From: Hyphomicrobiales bacterium
GTDB taxonomy: Bacteria; Pseudomonadota; Alphaproteobacteria; Rhizobiales; Rhizobiaceae
Direction of reading: 5' to 3'
Assembly (NCBI GenBank): GCA_900466945.1
Contig: UBNV01000006.1
Coordinates: forward strand, 558,001 to 622,000
DNA: 64,000 nucleotides
Positions 46,720 through 55,152 of this stretch are shown here, one piece after another. A model generated the notes under the pieces. That model was not told where the DNA came from. It did no database searches and saw only the letters and a list, made by a program, of their open reading frames with translations. The position numbers and the translations under genes are program-made. Each line of letters begins with the position of its first letter. Within the stretch, counting starts at the first letter, position 1.

Positions 46720-47673
46720 TCAGGCGCGTGTCGCAAGCTTTTCCGCGCGCAAGCCCAGCATATACATCGCAACTGTCGCACCGGCAATTGCGGTGATGTC
46801 GGCATGGTCATAGGCCGGCGCCACTTCGACGATATCAGAGCCGCGGATGTCGAGGGGACCGAGCTTGCGCAGGACCGACAGCATCTTGGCCGAAGAGGGG
46901 CCGCCCGCGACCGGCGTGCCGGTTCCCGGCGCGTAGGCCGGGTCCAGGCAGTCGATGTCGAAGGTCAGATAGGTTGGGGCGGTGCCGACATGCTGGAGGA
47001 TCGTATCGGCGATCGCCTGCGCGCCCATGTCCTCGACCTCGTAGCCGGGGATGATCCGGATGCCGAAATCCTCGGGCGCTTCGGTGCGGATGCCGATCTG
47101 GATCGATTTCTTTGGATCGATGACGCCTTCGCGCACGGCGCGGCAGACGAAGGAGCCGTGGTCGATCCGCTGGCCGTCGTCGTCCCAGGTGTCCTGGTGA
47201 GCGTCGAAATGCACAAGCGCCAGCGGGCCATGTTTCGCGGCATGGGCTTTCAGCAACGGCCAGGTGACGAAGTGATCGCCGCCGAGGCCGAGCAGATAGG
47301 CGCCGGAGGCGATGATCTTGGCCGCTTCCTGCTCGATCAGGCCCGGTGTGTGCTGGTGATTGCCGTAGTCCAGCAGCACGTCGCCATAGTCGATAACGGC
47401 CATCTGCTCAAAGAGATCACGGGCGAAGGGATATTGCGGGTCATTGTCGAAAATCGCCGATGCGCGCCGGATGGCCTGTGGTCCAAAACGGGCGCCCGGC
47501 CGGTTGGAGACGGCGGCATCGAAGGGGATACCGAGCACGACGGCATCGACGTCGGTGAGGTCCTTGGAGTATTTCCGCCGCATGAAGGAGAGCACGCCCG
47601 CATAGGTCGGATCGGTCGCCGCACCGCGCAAGGTCTTTGCGGTAAACGCGTTGTCGATCGATTTGCTGGCCAT
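46720..47673 (-). CDS. speB: Agmatinase (ureohydrolase family)
   Basis: 317 residues. Manganese-binding motifs GGDHFVTWPLL, HFDAHQDTWDD and TFDIDCLDPAYAPGTGTP are complete. It would split agmatine to putrescine and urea; other guanidino substrates are possible for this subfamily. GAGGGAGAAG precedes ATG 47673. Lies upstream of argC by 68 bases. Confidence 0.92.
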   Translation of the reverse strand: MASKSIDNAFTAKTLRGAATDPTYAGVLSFMRRKYSKDLTDVDAVVLGIPFDAAVSNRPGARFGPQAIRRASAIFDNDPQYPFARDLFEQMAVIDYGDVLLDYGNHQHTPGLIEQEAAKIIASGAYLLGLGGDHFVTWPLLKAHAAKHGPLALVHFDAHQDTWDDDGQRIDHGSFVCRAVREGVIDPKKSIQIGIRTEAPEDFGIRIIPGYEVEDMGAQAIADTILQHVGTAPTYLTFDIDCLDPAYAPGTGTPVAGGPSSAKMLSVLRKLGPLDIRGSDIVEVAPAYDHADITAIAGATVAMYMLGLRAEKLATRA

Positions 47674-47771
47674 GATGCGCTTCTCCCTCTCAAGATTTGA
47701 TCAAATTAGACGGTCGGCTTGCCCGGTCAAGCCACGATCCGCGGCGCCGGACACGGGCTTGGAGGAAAACG

Positions 47772-47799
47772 AAAAAAGGCGGAGCCGAAGCCCCGCCTT
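47772..47799 (-). terminator. Terminator of rplM-rpsI
   Basis: On the minus strand AAGGCGGGGC / GCTCCGCCTT form a 10-bp stem with a TTCG tetraloop, followed by TTTTC. It is 27 bases after the rpsI stop. Confidence 0.85.
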
Positions 47800-47825
47800 G
47801 ATTTCCGTTTCCGGTTGTCCAGCGA

Positions 47826-48290
47826 TTAACGCTTGGAGAACTGGAACGAACGACGGGCCTTCGCCTTGCCGTACTTCTTGCGCTCGACGACGCGGCTGTC
47901 GCGGGTCAGGAAGCCACCCTTCTTCAAGACCGGACGCAGGCCCGGTTCGAAGTAGGTGAGGGCCTTCGAGAGACCGTGACGAACGGCACCAGCCTGACCG
48001 GACAGACCGCCACCGGCGACAGTCGCGATGATGTCGAACTGACCATCACGGGCAGCGGCGACGATCGGCTGCTGCAGAACCATCTGCAGGACCGGACGGG
48101 CGAAGTAAGTGCGGAATTCGCGGCCGTTGATGGTGATCTTGCCGGTGCCCGGCTTGACCCACACGCGGGCAACAGCGTTCTTGCGCTTGCCGGTGGCGTA
48201 GGAGCGACCCAGGGAGTCGACCTTGCGGACGTGAGCCGGAGCTGCGTCCTGTGCCGGGGCAAGGTCCTTCAGGGAAGAAAGATCGGCCAT
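47826..48290 (-). CDS. rpsI: 30S ribosomal protein S9
   Basis: 154 residues. The C-terminal [24 protein letters not shown]-like tail reaches the P-site tRNA; the conserved [17 protein letters not shown] begins the core after a 28-residue extension usual in alphaproteobacteria. It is three bases after rplM, with AAGGAGCG at its start. Confidence 0.98.
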   Translation of the reverse strand: MADLSSLKDLAPAQDAAPAHVRKVDSLGRSYATGKRKNAVARVWVKPGTGKITINGREFRTYFARPVLQMVLQQPIVAAARDGQFDIIATVAGGGLSGQAGAVRHGLSKALTYFEPGLRPVLKKGGFLTRDSRVVERKKYGKAKARRSFQFSKR

Positions 48291-48292
48291 AC

Positions 48293-48757
48293 TTAGGCGC
48301 TCCTTGTGTTCTTGCTGTTCAGCGAAGCAACGTCGAGAGCGACGGGCTGCTGAGCTTCATGCGGGTGGTTCATGCCGGCGTAGACGCGCAGATTCTTCAT
48401 CTGGCGACGACCGAGCGGGCCACGCGGGATCATGCGCTCGACGGCCTTCTCCAGAACGCGCTCCGGGAAGCGGCCTTCGATGATCTGGCGAGCCGTACGC
48501 TCCTTGATGCCGCCCGGATAACCGGTGTGCCAGTAGTACTTCTTGTCGGAGTACTTCTTGCCGGTCAGAGCGACCTTCTCGGCATTGATGACGATGACGT
48601 TGTCGCCGTCGTCAACATGAGGGGTATAGGTGGCCTTGTGCTTGCCACGCAGGTGCATGGCGATGATGGTGGCGAGGCGGCCGACAACGAGCCCTTCGGC
48701 GTCGATGAGGATCCACTTCTTCTCCACCTCTGCAGGCTTCTGAACGAAGGTAGACAT
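48293..48757 (-). CDS. rplM: 50S ribosomal protein L13
   Basis: 154 residues. [20 protein letters not shown] at the start and [11 protein letters not shown] in the middle are L13 signatures. First gene of the rplM-rpsI operon. The leader lies in the large gap upstream. Confidence 0.98.
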   Translation of the reverse strand: MSTFVQKPAEVEKKWILIDAEGLVVGRLATIIAMHLRGKHKATYTPHVDDGDNVIVINAEKVALTGKKYSDKKYYWHTGYPGGIKERTARQIIEGRFPERVLEKAVERMIPRGPLGRRQMKNLRVYAGMNHPHEAQQPVALDVASLNSKNTRSA

Positions 48758-49188
48758 GAGGGTCTCTTTCAGTGTGATCCTGCGGTCCCGTTTTGCGGGA
48801 GCTGCAGGCGTTTCTTGTTGCTTGTTTCACGCGTATTTCGCGCAAAAAAGAAAGCGGTCCCGAAGGGCCGCATTCCGAGGAGGGGTATAAATCCGCAGGC
48901 CGGAGACGTCAAGATGGGCGCATTTGGTAGGGGCGGTGGAAATGCAAGCAAAATCAATGCGCTAGTTGTGTGGTGTTATTTTACCACACGACAGCGCTTG
49001 GAATCAGGAGTTCACAGGACCTCGAATGACTGGGCATGCAGGACCAAGCAGATCATTCCACATTCGCGGTGAAATGGAACAAGCGTGTTGCGGTCCCCCG
49101 TCGCAACCTCTGATTTGTCTAATATTCGCATGAACATAATGAAAACATAAACCGAACGTATCGGCAGGCGCCCCAGATGGAGAAAACA
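48758..49188. other. 431-base intergenic region with rplM and VOC promoters
   Basis: No protein or known RNA could be supported. It holds the rplM leader on the left. At 48966-48991 TTGTGTGGT and ACCACACGA form a 9-bp stem with an AT-rich 8-base loop, of unknown role. At 49115-49142 TTGTCT and TAATGA (16-base spacer) may be the promoter of the VOC gene to the right. Confidence 0.4.
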
Positions 49189-49620
49189 ATGTCGCTGGAA
49201 CGTCGTATCTCGCTCATTACCCTCGGCGTCGCAGACGTCGCCCGCAGCACGGATTTCTACGCAAGGCTGGGCTGGACAAAATCTTCGGCCTCCAATGACA
49301 ATGTCACCTTCATTCAGTTGAAAGGCACGGCACTTGGTCTCTTTTCCCGCGCCAATCTTGCCGAAGATGCCCATGTCGAGAACACGCCTTCCGGCTTTTC
49401 CGGCGTGACGCTTGCCTACAATGTCACGAGTGAAATTGGCGTCGACGCAGTGGTGAAATTTGTCGTTTCCTGCGGTGCGACCCTGGTCAAGGCGCCACAG
49501 AAAGTGTTCTGGGGCGGATATTCCGGCTATGTCGCTGACCCTGATGGTCACCTCTGGGAGATTGCTTTCAATCCCTTCTTCCCGCAGGACGAACATGGTC
49601 ATGTGGTGCTGCCTGAGTGA
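49189..49620 (+). CDS. VOC (glyoxalase-fold) family protein
   Basis: 143 residues. SLITLGVADVARSTDFYARLGW opens the module and GGYSGYVADPDGHLWEIAFNP closes it, as in glyoxalase/bleomycin-resistance-type proteins. Substrate unknown. ATG 49189 fits the GGAGA six bases upstream; ATG 49177 is an alternative adding four residues. Confidence 0.85.
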   Translation: MSLERRISLITLGVADVARSTDFYARLGWTKSSASNDNVTFIQLKGTALGLFSRANLAEDAHVENTPSGFSGVTLAYNVTSEIGVDAVVKFVVSCGATLVKAPQKVFWGGYSGYVADPDGHLWEIAFNPFFPQDEHGHVVLPE

Positions 49621-49733
49621 TCAGCGGCATTTGAGTGATCCTCCGATGGGGTCGTTAACCCGCCAGCGCTAGAGTTGGATCGGGACATAGAAGGACGGGT
49701 GAACCAAGGCCCCCGCGGGCCGGGAGGAACGCC

Positions 49734-50198
49734 ATGAACCACGACACCTATCCGAACAGCTACCTCGCCGATATCCTCGCGACGGCCAAGAACGTGGCCG
49801 TGCTCGGCGCCTCGCCGGACGACAAGCGCCCCAGCCACTGGATTTCCGGGTTCTTGCTGGGCAAGGGATACCACGTCTTTCCGGTCAATCCCCTGCACGG
49901 CGGCGAACTCATCCTGGGACAACGCGTCTACCGGTCACTCGCCGAAATCCCCGAGCCCGTCCATCTCGTCGATGTCTTCCGGCGGTCGGAACATCTTGAC
50001 GAGATCGTCGACGAGGTTCTGGCCATGAGCCCCCGACCGATGGCGATCTGGTGCCAGCTCGGCGTCCGCGACGATGCGGCTGCCGCAAGAGCGGAAGTGG
50101 CCGGTATCAAGGTCGTGATGGACCGTGCGCTGGTGGCGGAATATCCGCTGGTCTACGAGCGCATGCATCCGGGTTCGGCGCAGGGCCATGCGGCCTGA
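49734..50198 (+). CDS. CoA-binding (YccU-like) protein, copy 1
   Basis: 154 residues. Rossmann-type CoA_binding domain: AVLGASPDDKRPSHWISGFL and GYHVFPVNPLHGGELILGQ, then VHLVDVFRRSEHLDEIVDEV and a VVMDRALVAEYP end. Members bind CoA or related nucleotides; function uncertain. GGGAGGAA precedes the ATG. A paralogue lies 0.5 kb downstream. Confidence 0.9.
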   Translation: MNHDTYPNSYLADILATAKNVAVLGASPDDKRPSHWISGFLLGKGYHVFPVNPLHGGELILGQRVYRSLAEIPEPVHLVDVFRRSEHLDEIVDEVLAMSPRPMAIWCQLGVRDDAAAARAEVAGIKVVMDRALVAEYPLVYERMHPGSAQGHAA

Positions 50199-50207
50199 AG
50201 ACCAGCG

Positions 50208-50552
50208 TCAGAACCGGATGACGGGCTTGCCGAAGCCGAAACGACGCGTTTCGGGATCGTAATCCTGGCAGCTCAAGACCGGACAGCGATTGGTGTCGCG
50301 CGTCGGCACATAGGCGCGCTCCGCATATTCGTGTGGAGAGCACATGGCGTTGCGGGTCACGTAACGATCATAGAGCGTCATGCCCTCCACCCGCGTCGAC
50401 GGATAGCGCAGGATGACCGCACGCTCGTTGATCACCCGCTGGCGCACCTGATCGCAGGTGAGGGCGGTCGAATTGTAGCGCGAGATCGCAAGCGCGGGCT
50501 CGGCCAGCGTCATGGTGGCGATCGTCATGATGGCAAGGTGAGACAGTCGCAT
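50208..50552 (-). CDS. Small secreted cysteine-containing protein
   Basis: 114 residues. Signal peptide MRLSHLAIMTIATMTLAEPALA (cut near 22). The mature domain has four cysteines (LTCDQV, AMCSPHE, NRCPVLSCQDYDP) and resembles hypothetical periplasmic proteins of rhizobia with two disulfides; no function known. GAAGGAGGA precedes the ATG. It lies between the two CoA-binding genes on the other strand. Confidence 0.75.
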   Translation of the reverse strand: MRLSHLAIMTIATMTLAEPALAISRYNSTALTCDQVRQRVINERAVILRYPSTRVEGMTLYDRYVTRNAMCSPHEYAERAYVPTRDTNRCPVLSCQDYDPETRRFGFGKPVIRF

Positions 50553-50670
50553 AACCTTCCTCCTTCTCGGCGTTCGATCAACGTGTGGGTGGTCTGGCCG
50601 GTTCCCGGCCTTGTTGCAGGCGGTCGCAACCCCATCTAATTCTCAAACTACGACGAAAGAGGAGATGCGG

Positions 50671-51102
50671 ATGGCTGATCACGATCATTACACTGCCGAC
50701 TACCTGAAGGGCATCCTCGGCGAGGTGAAAACCATCGCGCTGCTCGGTGCATCCCCCAAGCCCGACCGTCCGAGCTTCGGCGTCATGCGTTTCCTGCTGT
50801 CGAAGGGTTACACGGTCTATCCGGTCAACCCCGGTCAGGCCGGCAAGGAAATCCTTGGCCAGACCGTGTTCGCCAGCATGGCCGACATTCCAGACGAAAT
50901 CGACATGGTCGATGTCTTCCGTGCGCCGGAATATCTGGGTGAGGTCGTCACTGAAGCGCTCTCCTTGCCGAAGCAGCCGAAGGTGATCTGGGGCCAGCTT
51001 ACTGTGCGCGACGACGACGCCGTGAAGCCGGCCGAGGAGGCGGGCATCCGCGTGGTCATGGACCGTTGCCCGGCGATTGAAATCCCGAGGCTCGGTCTCT
51101 GA
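50671..51102 (+). CDS. CoA-binding (YccU-like) protein, copy 2
   Basis: 143 residues, clearly a paralogue of the gene at 49734 (IALLGASPKPDRPSFGVMRFL, GYTVYPVNPGQAGKEILGQ, IDMVDVFRAPEYLGEVVTEA, VVMDRCPAIEIPRL). The last segment has a Cys where copy 1 has Ala. Start ATG 50671 fits AAAGAGGAG at its usual spacing; the open frame upstream is not similar. Confidence 0.9.
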   Translation: MADHDHYTADYLKGILGEVKTIALLGASPKPDRPSFGVMRFLLSKGYTVYPVNPGQAGKEILGQTVFASMADIPDEIDMVDVFRAPEYLGEVVTEALSLPKQPKVIWGQLTVRDDDAVKPAEEAGIRVVMDRCPAIEIPRLGL

Positions 51103-51106
51103 CGAT

Positions 51107-51538
51107 TCAGGCTTCGATCAGAAGGTCAGGATTGGCCCTGAGCGCATTCAGCGTTTCGGCATTGCCGCAATACTCCACAAAGGTCTGATCGGCCTTGCCC
51201 TGGCGCAAGTGTTGCTGGCAGGTCTCCTTGGACTGACATTGTGCGCAGGTGATCTGCATGTCGCGAAAGACCCGGCGCATCCGGTATTCAACTTCCGCCG
51301 GATCGATGTTGAGCGCCCGCATCATCGCCGGCATTTCGTCTGCGGCATGCGGGCCGGCCTTCACCAGCGCCAGCAGTTGATGGGAACTCATGCCGCAGTC
51401 TTCAGCCAGCGCCTCTATTTCGGCATCGGAAAGACTGGCGAGCATGTCGCTCTCCGAGGCATGTTCGAAACCCTGGGCGAACCATGAGAGGATTTGCTGC
51501 ACGGTGTGGCGGATCGGATCGGCGATCGTGACGGTCAT
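51107..51538 (-). CDS. DUF6455 family protein
   Basis: 143 residues. The C-terminal ITCAQCQSKETCQQHL followed by YCGNAETLNAL matches DUF6455, whose CxxC-x5-C plus a later Cys could bind zinc or an iron-sulfur cluster. The N-terminal part is helical and acidic (SDMLASLSDAEIEALAEDCG). Function unknown. AAGGAGA precedes the ATG. Confidence 0.84.
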   Translation of the reverse strand: MTVTIADPIRHTVQQILSWFAQGFEHASESDMLASLSDAEIEALAEDCGMSSHQLLALVKAGPHAADEMPAMMRALNIDPAEVEYRMRRVFRDMQITCAQCQSKETCQQHLRQGKADQTFVEYCGNAETLNALRANPDLLIEA

Positions 51539-51706
51539 GGCTGTCTCCTTCGACTTTGAAGGAGAATGTCATCGTGCCGAACATGCGCATTGACCTCGAT
51601 CAAGCACGAATTTCCCCAAGCCCCGCCGACTTTGGAATAATGCAGGCTGACAAGCTGCCGCGAGCGATTATGATCCGCCCCGAAGTTACCAAGGGAGGAC
51701 CAAACA

Positions 51707-52993
51707 ATGTCGGAGAACAATCCGGGTTTCGCCACGCTTGCCATCCATGCCGGCGCCCAGCCGGACCCCACCACGGGCGCCCGTATAACACCGATCTACC
51801 AGACCACGGCTTACGTCTTCAACGACAGCGACCATGCCGCAAATCTCTTTGCGCTCAAGGAGTTCGGTAATATCTACACCCGCATCATGAACCCCACCCA
51901 GGGCGTTCTGGAAGAGCGGATTGCGGCGCTCGAAGGCGGCACGGCAGCGCTCGCCGTCGCCTCGGGCCATGCAGCCCAACTCCTGATCTTCCACTCGCTG
52001 ATGCAACCCGGCGAAAACTTCGTTGCTGCAAGGAAGCTTTACGGCGGCTCGATCAACCAGTTCGGCCATGCCTTCAAGAATTTCGGCTGGCAGGTCCGTT
52101 GGGCAGACCCTGCTGACCCCGAGAGCTTTGCAGCCCAGATCGATGACAAGACCAAGGCCGTCTACATCGAAAGCCTTGCAAACCCCGGCGGCACCTTCGT
52201 CGATATCGAAGCGATCGCCGAGGTCGCCCATCGCCACGGTCTGCCGCTGATCGTCGACAACACCATGGCGAGCCCTTACCTGATCCGTCCGCTGGAGCAC
52301 GGTGCCGACATCATCGTCCATTCCGTCACCAAGTTCCTCGGCGGCCACGGCAACTCCATGGGCGGCGTCATCGTCGATGGTGGCACCTTCGACTGGTCGG
52401 CCAAGGCTGGCCAGTATCCGATGCTGTCCGAGCCGCGTCCGGAATATAACGGCGTCGTCCTGCACCAGACCTTCGGCAATTTCGCCTTCGCCATCGCTTG
52501 CCGCGTCCTCGGCCTGCGTGACCTTGGGCCGGCGATTGCGCCAATGAACGCCTTCCTGCTGCTGACCGGCATCGAGACGCTGCCGCTGCGCATGCAGCGC
52601 CACTGCGACAATGCGATGAAGGTGGCAACCTGGCTGAAGAGCCATCCCAAGGTCGAATGGGTGAACTATTCGGGCCTTCCCGACGATGCCAACAACGCAC
52701 TCCAGAAGCGTTATTCGCCGAAGGGCGCCGGCTCCGTTTTCACCTTCGGCATCAAGGGTGGGCTTGAAGCCGGCAAGGCGCTGGTCGGTGGGTTAAAGCT
52801 TTTCTCGCATCTGGCGAACATCGGCGACACCCGCTCGCTGATCATCCATCCGGCGTCGACGACCCATGCGCAGCTCTCCGAAGACCAGCAGATCGCAGCC
52901 GGTGCCGGGCCTGACGTGGTGCGTCTCTCGATCGGCATCGAAGACGCCGAAGACATCATCGCCGATCTCGAGCAGGCGCTGGCCTCGGCCTGA
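51707..52993 (+). CDS. metY: O-acetylhomoserine sulfhydrylase
   Basis: 428 residues. PLP enzyme making homocysteine from O-acetylhomoserine and sulfide. Lys209 in HSVTKFLGGHG is the PLP lysine; the N-terminal TLAIHAGAQPDPTTGARITP and YTRIMNPTQGVLEERIA are family marks. GGGAGGA precedes the ATG. No SAM-II riboswitch was recognised in the leader. Confidence 0.95.
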   Translation: MSENNPGFATLAIHAGAQPDPTTGARITPIYQTTAYVFNDSDHAANLFALKEFGNIYTRIMNPTQGVLEERIAALEGGTAALAVASGHAAQLLIFHSLMQPGENFVAARKLYGGSINQFGHAFKNFGWQVRWADPADPESFAAQIDDKTKAVYIESLANPGGTFVDIEAIAEVAHRHGLPLIVDNTMASPYLIRPLEHGADIIVHSVTKFLGGHGNSMGGVIVDGGTFDWSAKAGQYPMLSEPRPEYNGVVLHQTFGNFAFAIACRVLGLRDLGPAIAPMNAFLLLTGIETLPLRMQRHCDNAMKVATWLKSHPKVEWVNYSGLPDDANNALQKRYSPKGAGSVFTFGIKGGLEAGKALVGGLKLFSHLANIGDTRSLIIHPASTTHAQLSEDQQIAAGAGPDVVRLSIGIEDAEDIIADLEQALASA

Positions 52994-53003
52994 TCTGTCC
53001 TTT

Positions 53004-53034
53004 GAGCGGCGGTGCAAAACACCGCCGCTCGTTT
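53004..53034 (+). terminator. Terminator of metY
   Basis: Perfect 11-bp stem GAGCGGCGGTG / CACCGCCGCTC, CAAAA loop, then GTTTAC. The T-run is short, so some readthrough into the cupin gene is possible. Confidence 0.62.
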
Positions 53035-53048
53035 ACCTGGAGACCATG

Positions 53049-53393
53049 ATGAGCCCGTCACTGCCATTCGATCCCTCCACCGTCACGCCGGAAGAGGGCG
53101 CTCCCGCCGCCGACCGCCTGATTTCCGGCGACCCGCGGTTCACCACCTGGAACATCGAGGAGGCAGACGGCGGGATCTATGCCGGCGTCTGGCAGTCGAC
53201 GCCGGGCAAGTGGCGGATCGTCTACGATGAATGGGAGTACTTCCACATTCTCGAAGGCCACTCTGTTGTCACCGAGGACGGCGGGGAGCCTGTACACCTG
53301 GAGGCAGGCGACCGCCTGATCCTCAGACCCGGCTTCAAGGGAACCTGGGAAGTCCTTGAAACGACTCGAAAGGATTATGTCATCAAGGTCTAG
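53049..53393 (+). CDS. Cupin-fold (DUF861) protein
   Basis: 114 residues. Single cupin: RIVYDEWEYFHILEGHSVV and LEAGDRLILRPGFKGTWEVLE fit the DUF861 group. Substrate unknown. ATG 53049 has GGAG at a better distance than ATG 53046. Its stop codon overlaps that of the convergent GST gene by four bases. Confidence 0.86.
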   Translation: MSPSLPFDPSTVTPEEGAPAADRLISGDPRFTTWNIEEADGGIYAGVWQSTPGKWRIVYDEWEYFHILEGHSVVTEDGGEPVHLEAGDRLILRPGFKGTWEVLETTRKDYVIKV

Positions 53394-54049
53394 CTCGTGG
53401 CTTTCAACCGGGCCGCTGCCGCTTCGTGTTCGACGACCATGACGGCATCCTCGGCCGAAACCTGCTGGATGCTCGCACGACTGCCGATGCGGTTCATATA
53501 GGCCTGGAAGGCCGGCCGCTCTTCGACAAGGCCGAACATCGTCGTCCAGCGGAGTGCGATTCCCCAGAGCAGATCCGCTGCCGTGAAGCGCTCGCCGAGC
53601 AGATAGGGGCCCTTTTTCATCGTCTGCTCCAGCAAGTCGATGAGGGAATCGTAGCTGGCATAGGGCGTTTCGTTCATCGATCCTGGCTCGCGCTTCATGT
53701 AGCGATCGACGACCGCCGGCTCGAAGCAGCTGCCATAGATGAACAGCCAACGCACATAGGCGCCGCGGTCCGGATCGGTCAGGGCAGGGGCGAGACCCGC
53801 CTCGGGGAAGAGATCCGCGAGATAGAGGTAGATTGCCCCCTGCTCGGTGACCAGCGTGTCGCCGACGCGAACAGCCGGGACCTTTCCGAGCGGGTTGATC
53901 GCGAGATAGGCAGGTTGCCGCTGCTCGCCCGTCTTCATGTTCAATACATGCAATTCGTAAGGCACCTTCAGTTCCTCCAGCAACACGCGCGCGCCGGTGG
54001 CGCGGGTCTGCGGCGAGTAGAAGAGGGTGATCGGTGCGTTCGTGGTCAT
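53390..54049 (-). CDS. Glutathione S-transferase family protein
   Basis: 219 residues. Thioredoxin-like N domain (LFYSPQTRATGARVLLEELK, then GKVPAVRVGDTLVTEQGAIYLYLA) and helical C domain with YLLGERFTAADLLWGIALRW. Ser/Thr rather than Tyr is near the N terminus, as in beta-type bacterial GSTs. AAGGGAGA precedes the ATG. It is divergent from a WYL regulator that probably controls it. Confidence 0.93.
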   Translation of the reverse strand: MTTNAPITLFYSPQTRATGARVLLEELKVPYELHVLNMKTGEQRQPAYLAINPLGKVPAVRVGDTLVTEQGAIYLYLADLFPEAGLAPALTDPDRGAYVRWLFIYGSCFEPAVVDRYMKREPGSMNETPYASYDSLIDLLEQTMKKGPYLLGERFTAADLLWGIALRWTTMFGLVEERPAFQAYMNRIGSRASIQQVSAEDAVMVVEHEAAAARLKATS

Positions 54050-54111
54050 CTAATGTCTCCCTTTGAAATGCGCCATGCTGTGAAGGCGATGAAGGGAGAA
54101 TGCGGCACCAT

Positions 54112-54132
54112 ACCTGTCAGATTGTGTCAGGT
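54112..54132. promoter_or_regulatory. Phased repeats in the GST-WYL divergent region
   Basis: TGTCAG occurs at 54115 and 54125, one helical turn apart, inside ACCTG-N11-CAGGT arms (54112-54132). It lies between the two divergent start codons and could be the WYL regulator's site. Confidence 0.35.
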
Positions 54133-54168
54133 TGGTTTAGAATTCTCGTCGAAGCGAGGATTTTTTTG

Positions 54169-55152
54169 ATGCGTGCGAGCCGGTTGATCAACATTCTGAC
54201 GACACTGCAGGCGAAGGGGCTGGTGACCGCGGAGGCGCTGGCCGCGGAAAACCAGGTCTCGGTGCGTACCATCTACCGCGACGTCGATGCCCTCTCCCTC
54301 TCGGGTGTCCCCGTTTACAGCGAGCGTGGCTCTGAGGGCGGTTACCGCCTGCTGGACGGGTATCGCGTCCGTCTGAATGGTCTCACCCCTGCCGAGGCGG
54401 AAGCCATGTTCCTCTCCGGCATCCCCGGCGCCGCTGCCGACCTCGGCCTCGGCTCGCTGATGGCCGGCGCACAGAAGAAGCTCACCGCTGCCTTGCCCGA
54501 GGACCTGCGTGAAAGCGCGAGGCGCATGCAGTCGAAGTTCCACCTCGACGCCCCGGCCTGGCTCGCCGAGGGTGAGCAGCCCGCCTATCTCCAGGCGATC
54601 GCCGATGCTGTCTGGAATTCCAAGCGCATCCGCATGCGCTATCGCTCCTGGAAGGCGGAGAAGAAGAGGGTCGCCGAGCCTCTCGGCATCGTGATGAAGG
54701 GCGGCGCCTGGTATCTCGTTGCGCGTGTCGACGAGACGCCGAGGACCTACCGCATTTCCCGCGTGCTCGACCTGATCGTCACCGAAGAGCGCTTCGACTG
54801 GCCGAGAGATTTCGATCTCGCCACCTACTGGACAGAGAACACGCGGCGGCTCGAAGTGGAGCTCTATCCCAACCTGGCCACGATCCGTCTCTCGGCATGG
54901 GGGCTGAAGGAAATCGAGCACATGGCGCCCCCTTATGTGCGAGCCAACCTCGAATACATCGGCGAGGCCGACGAAAACGGCTGGCGGACGGTCCGTTTGC
55001 CTGTGGCCCACGAACGCATGGCCGTGTCGGAAATGCTGAAGCTTGGCACAGAGGTTGAAGTTGTCGATCCGCCGGACCTGCGTCTCGCCATGCGCCAGGC
55101 CGTCGAAGCCCTGACGGCCCGTTATGCCGAGGCGGCCGACCTCACCAGGTGA
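54169..55152 (+). CDS. YafY-type HTH and WYL domain regulator
   Basis: 327 residues. The N-terminal HTH_11 (about 1-60) has TAEALAAENQVSVRTIYRDVD. The WYL domain begins near residue 140; its motif is WYLVARVDETPRTYRISRVL. GEQPAYLQAIADAVWNSKR precedes it. Such regulators usually repress or activate a neighbouring gene, here the divergent GST. ATG 54169 has GAGGA eight bases upstream. The 3' end overlaps the P450 gene by 11 bases. Confidence 0.92.
   Translation: MRASRLINILTTLQAKGLVTAEALAAENQVSVRTIYRDVDALSLSGVPVYSERGSEGGYRLLDGYRVRLNGLTPAEAEAMFLSGIPGAAADLGLGSLMAGAQKKLTAALPEDLRESARRMQSKFHLDAPAWLAEGEQPAYLQAIADAVWNSKRIRMRYRSWKAEKKRVAEPLGIVMKGGAWYLVARVDETPRTYRISRVLDLIVTEERFDWPRDFDLATYWTENTRRLEVELYPNLATIRLSAWGLKEIEHMAPPYVRANLEYIGEADENGWRTVRLPVAHERMAVSEMLKLGTEVEVVDPPDLRLAMRQAVEALTARYAEAADLTR

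Noticed and set aside
51539-51706. SAM-II riboswitch before metY
   Set aside because: The leader lacks the conserved pseudoknot blocks; no match to the expected sequence order was found.
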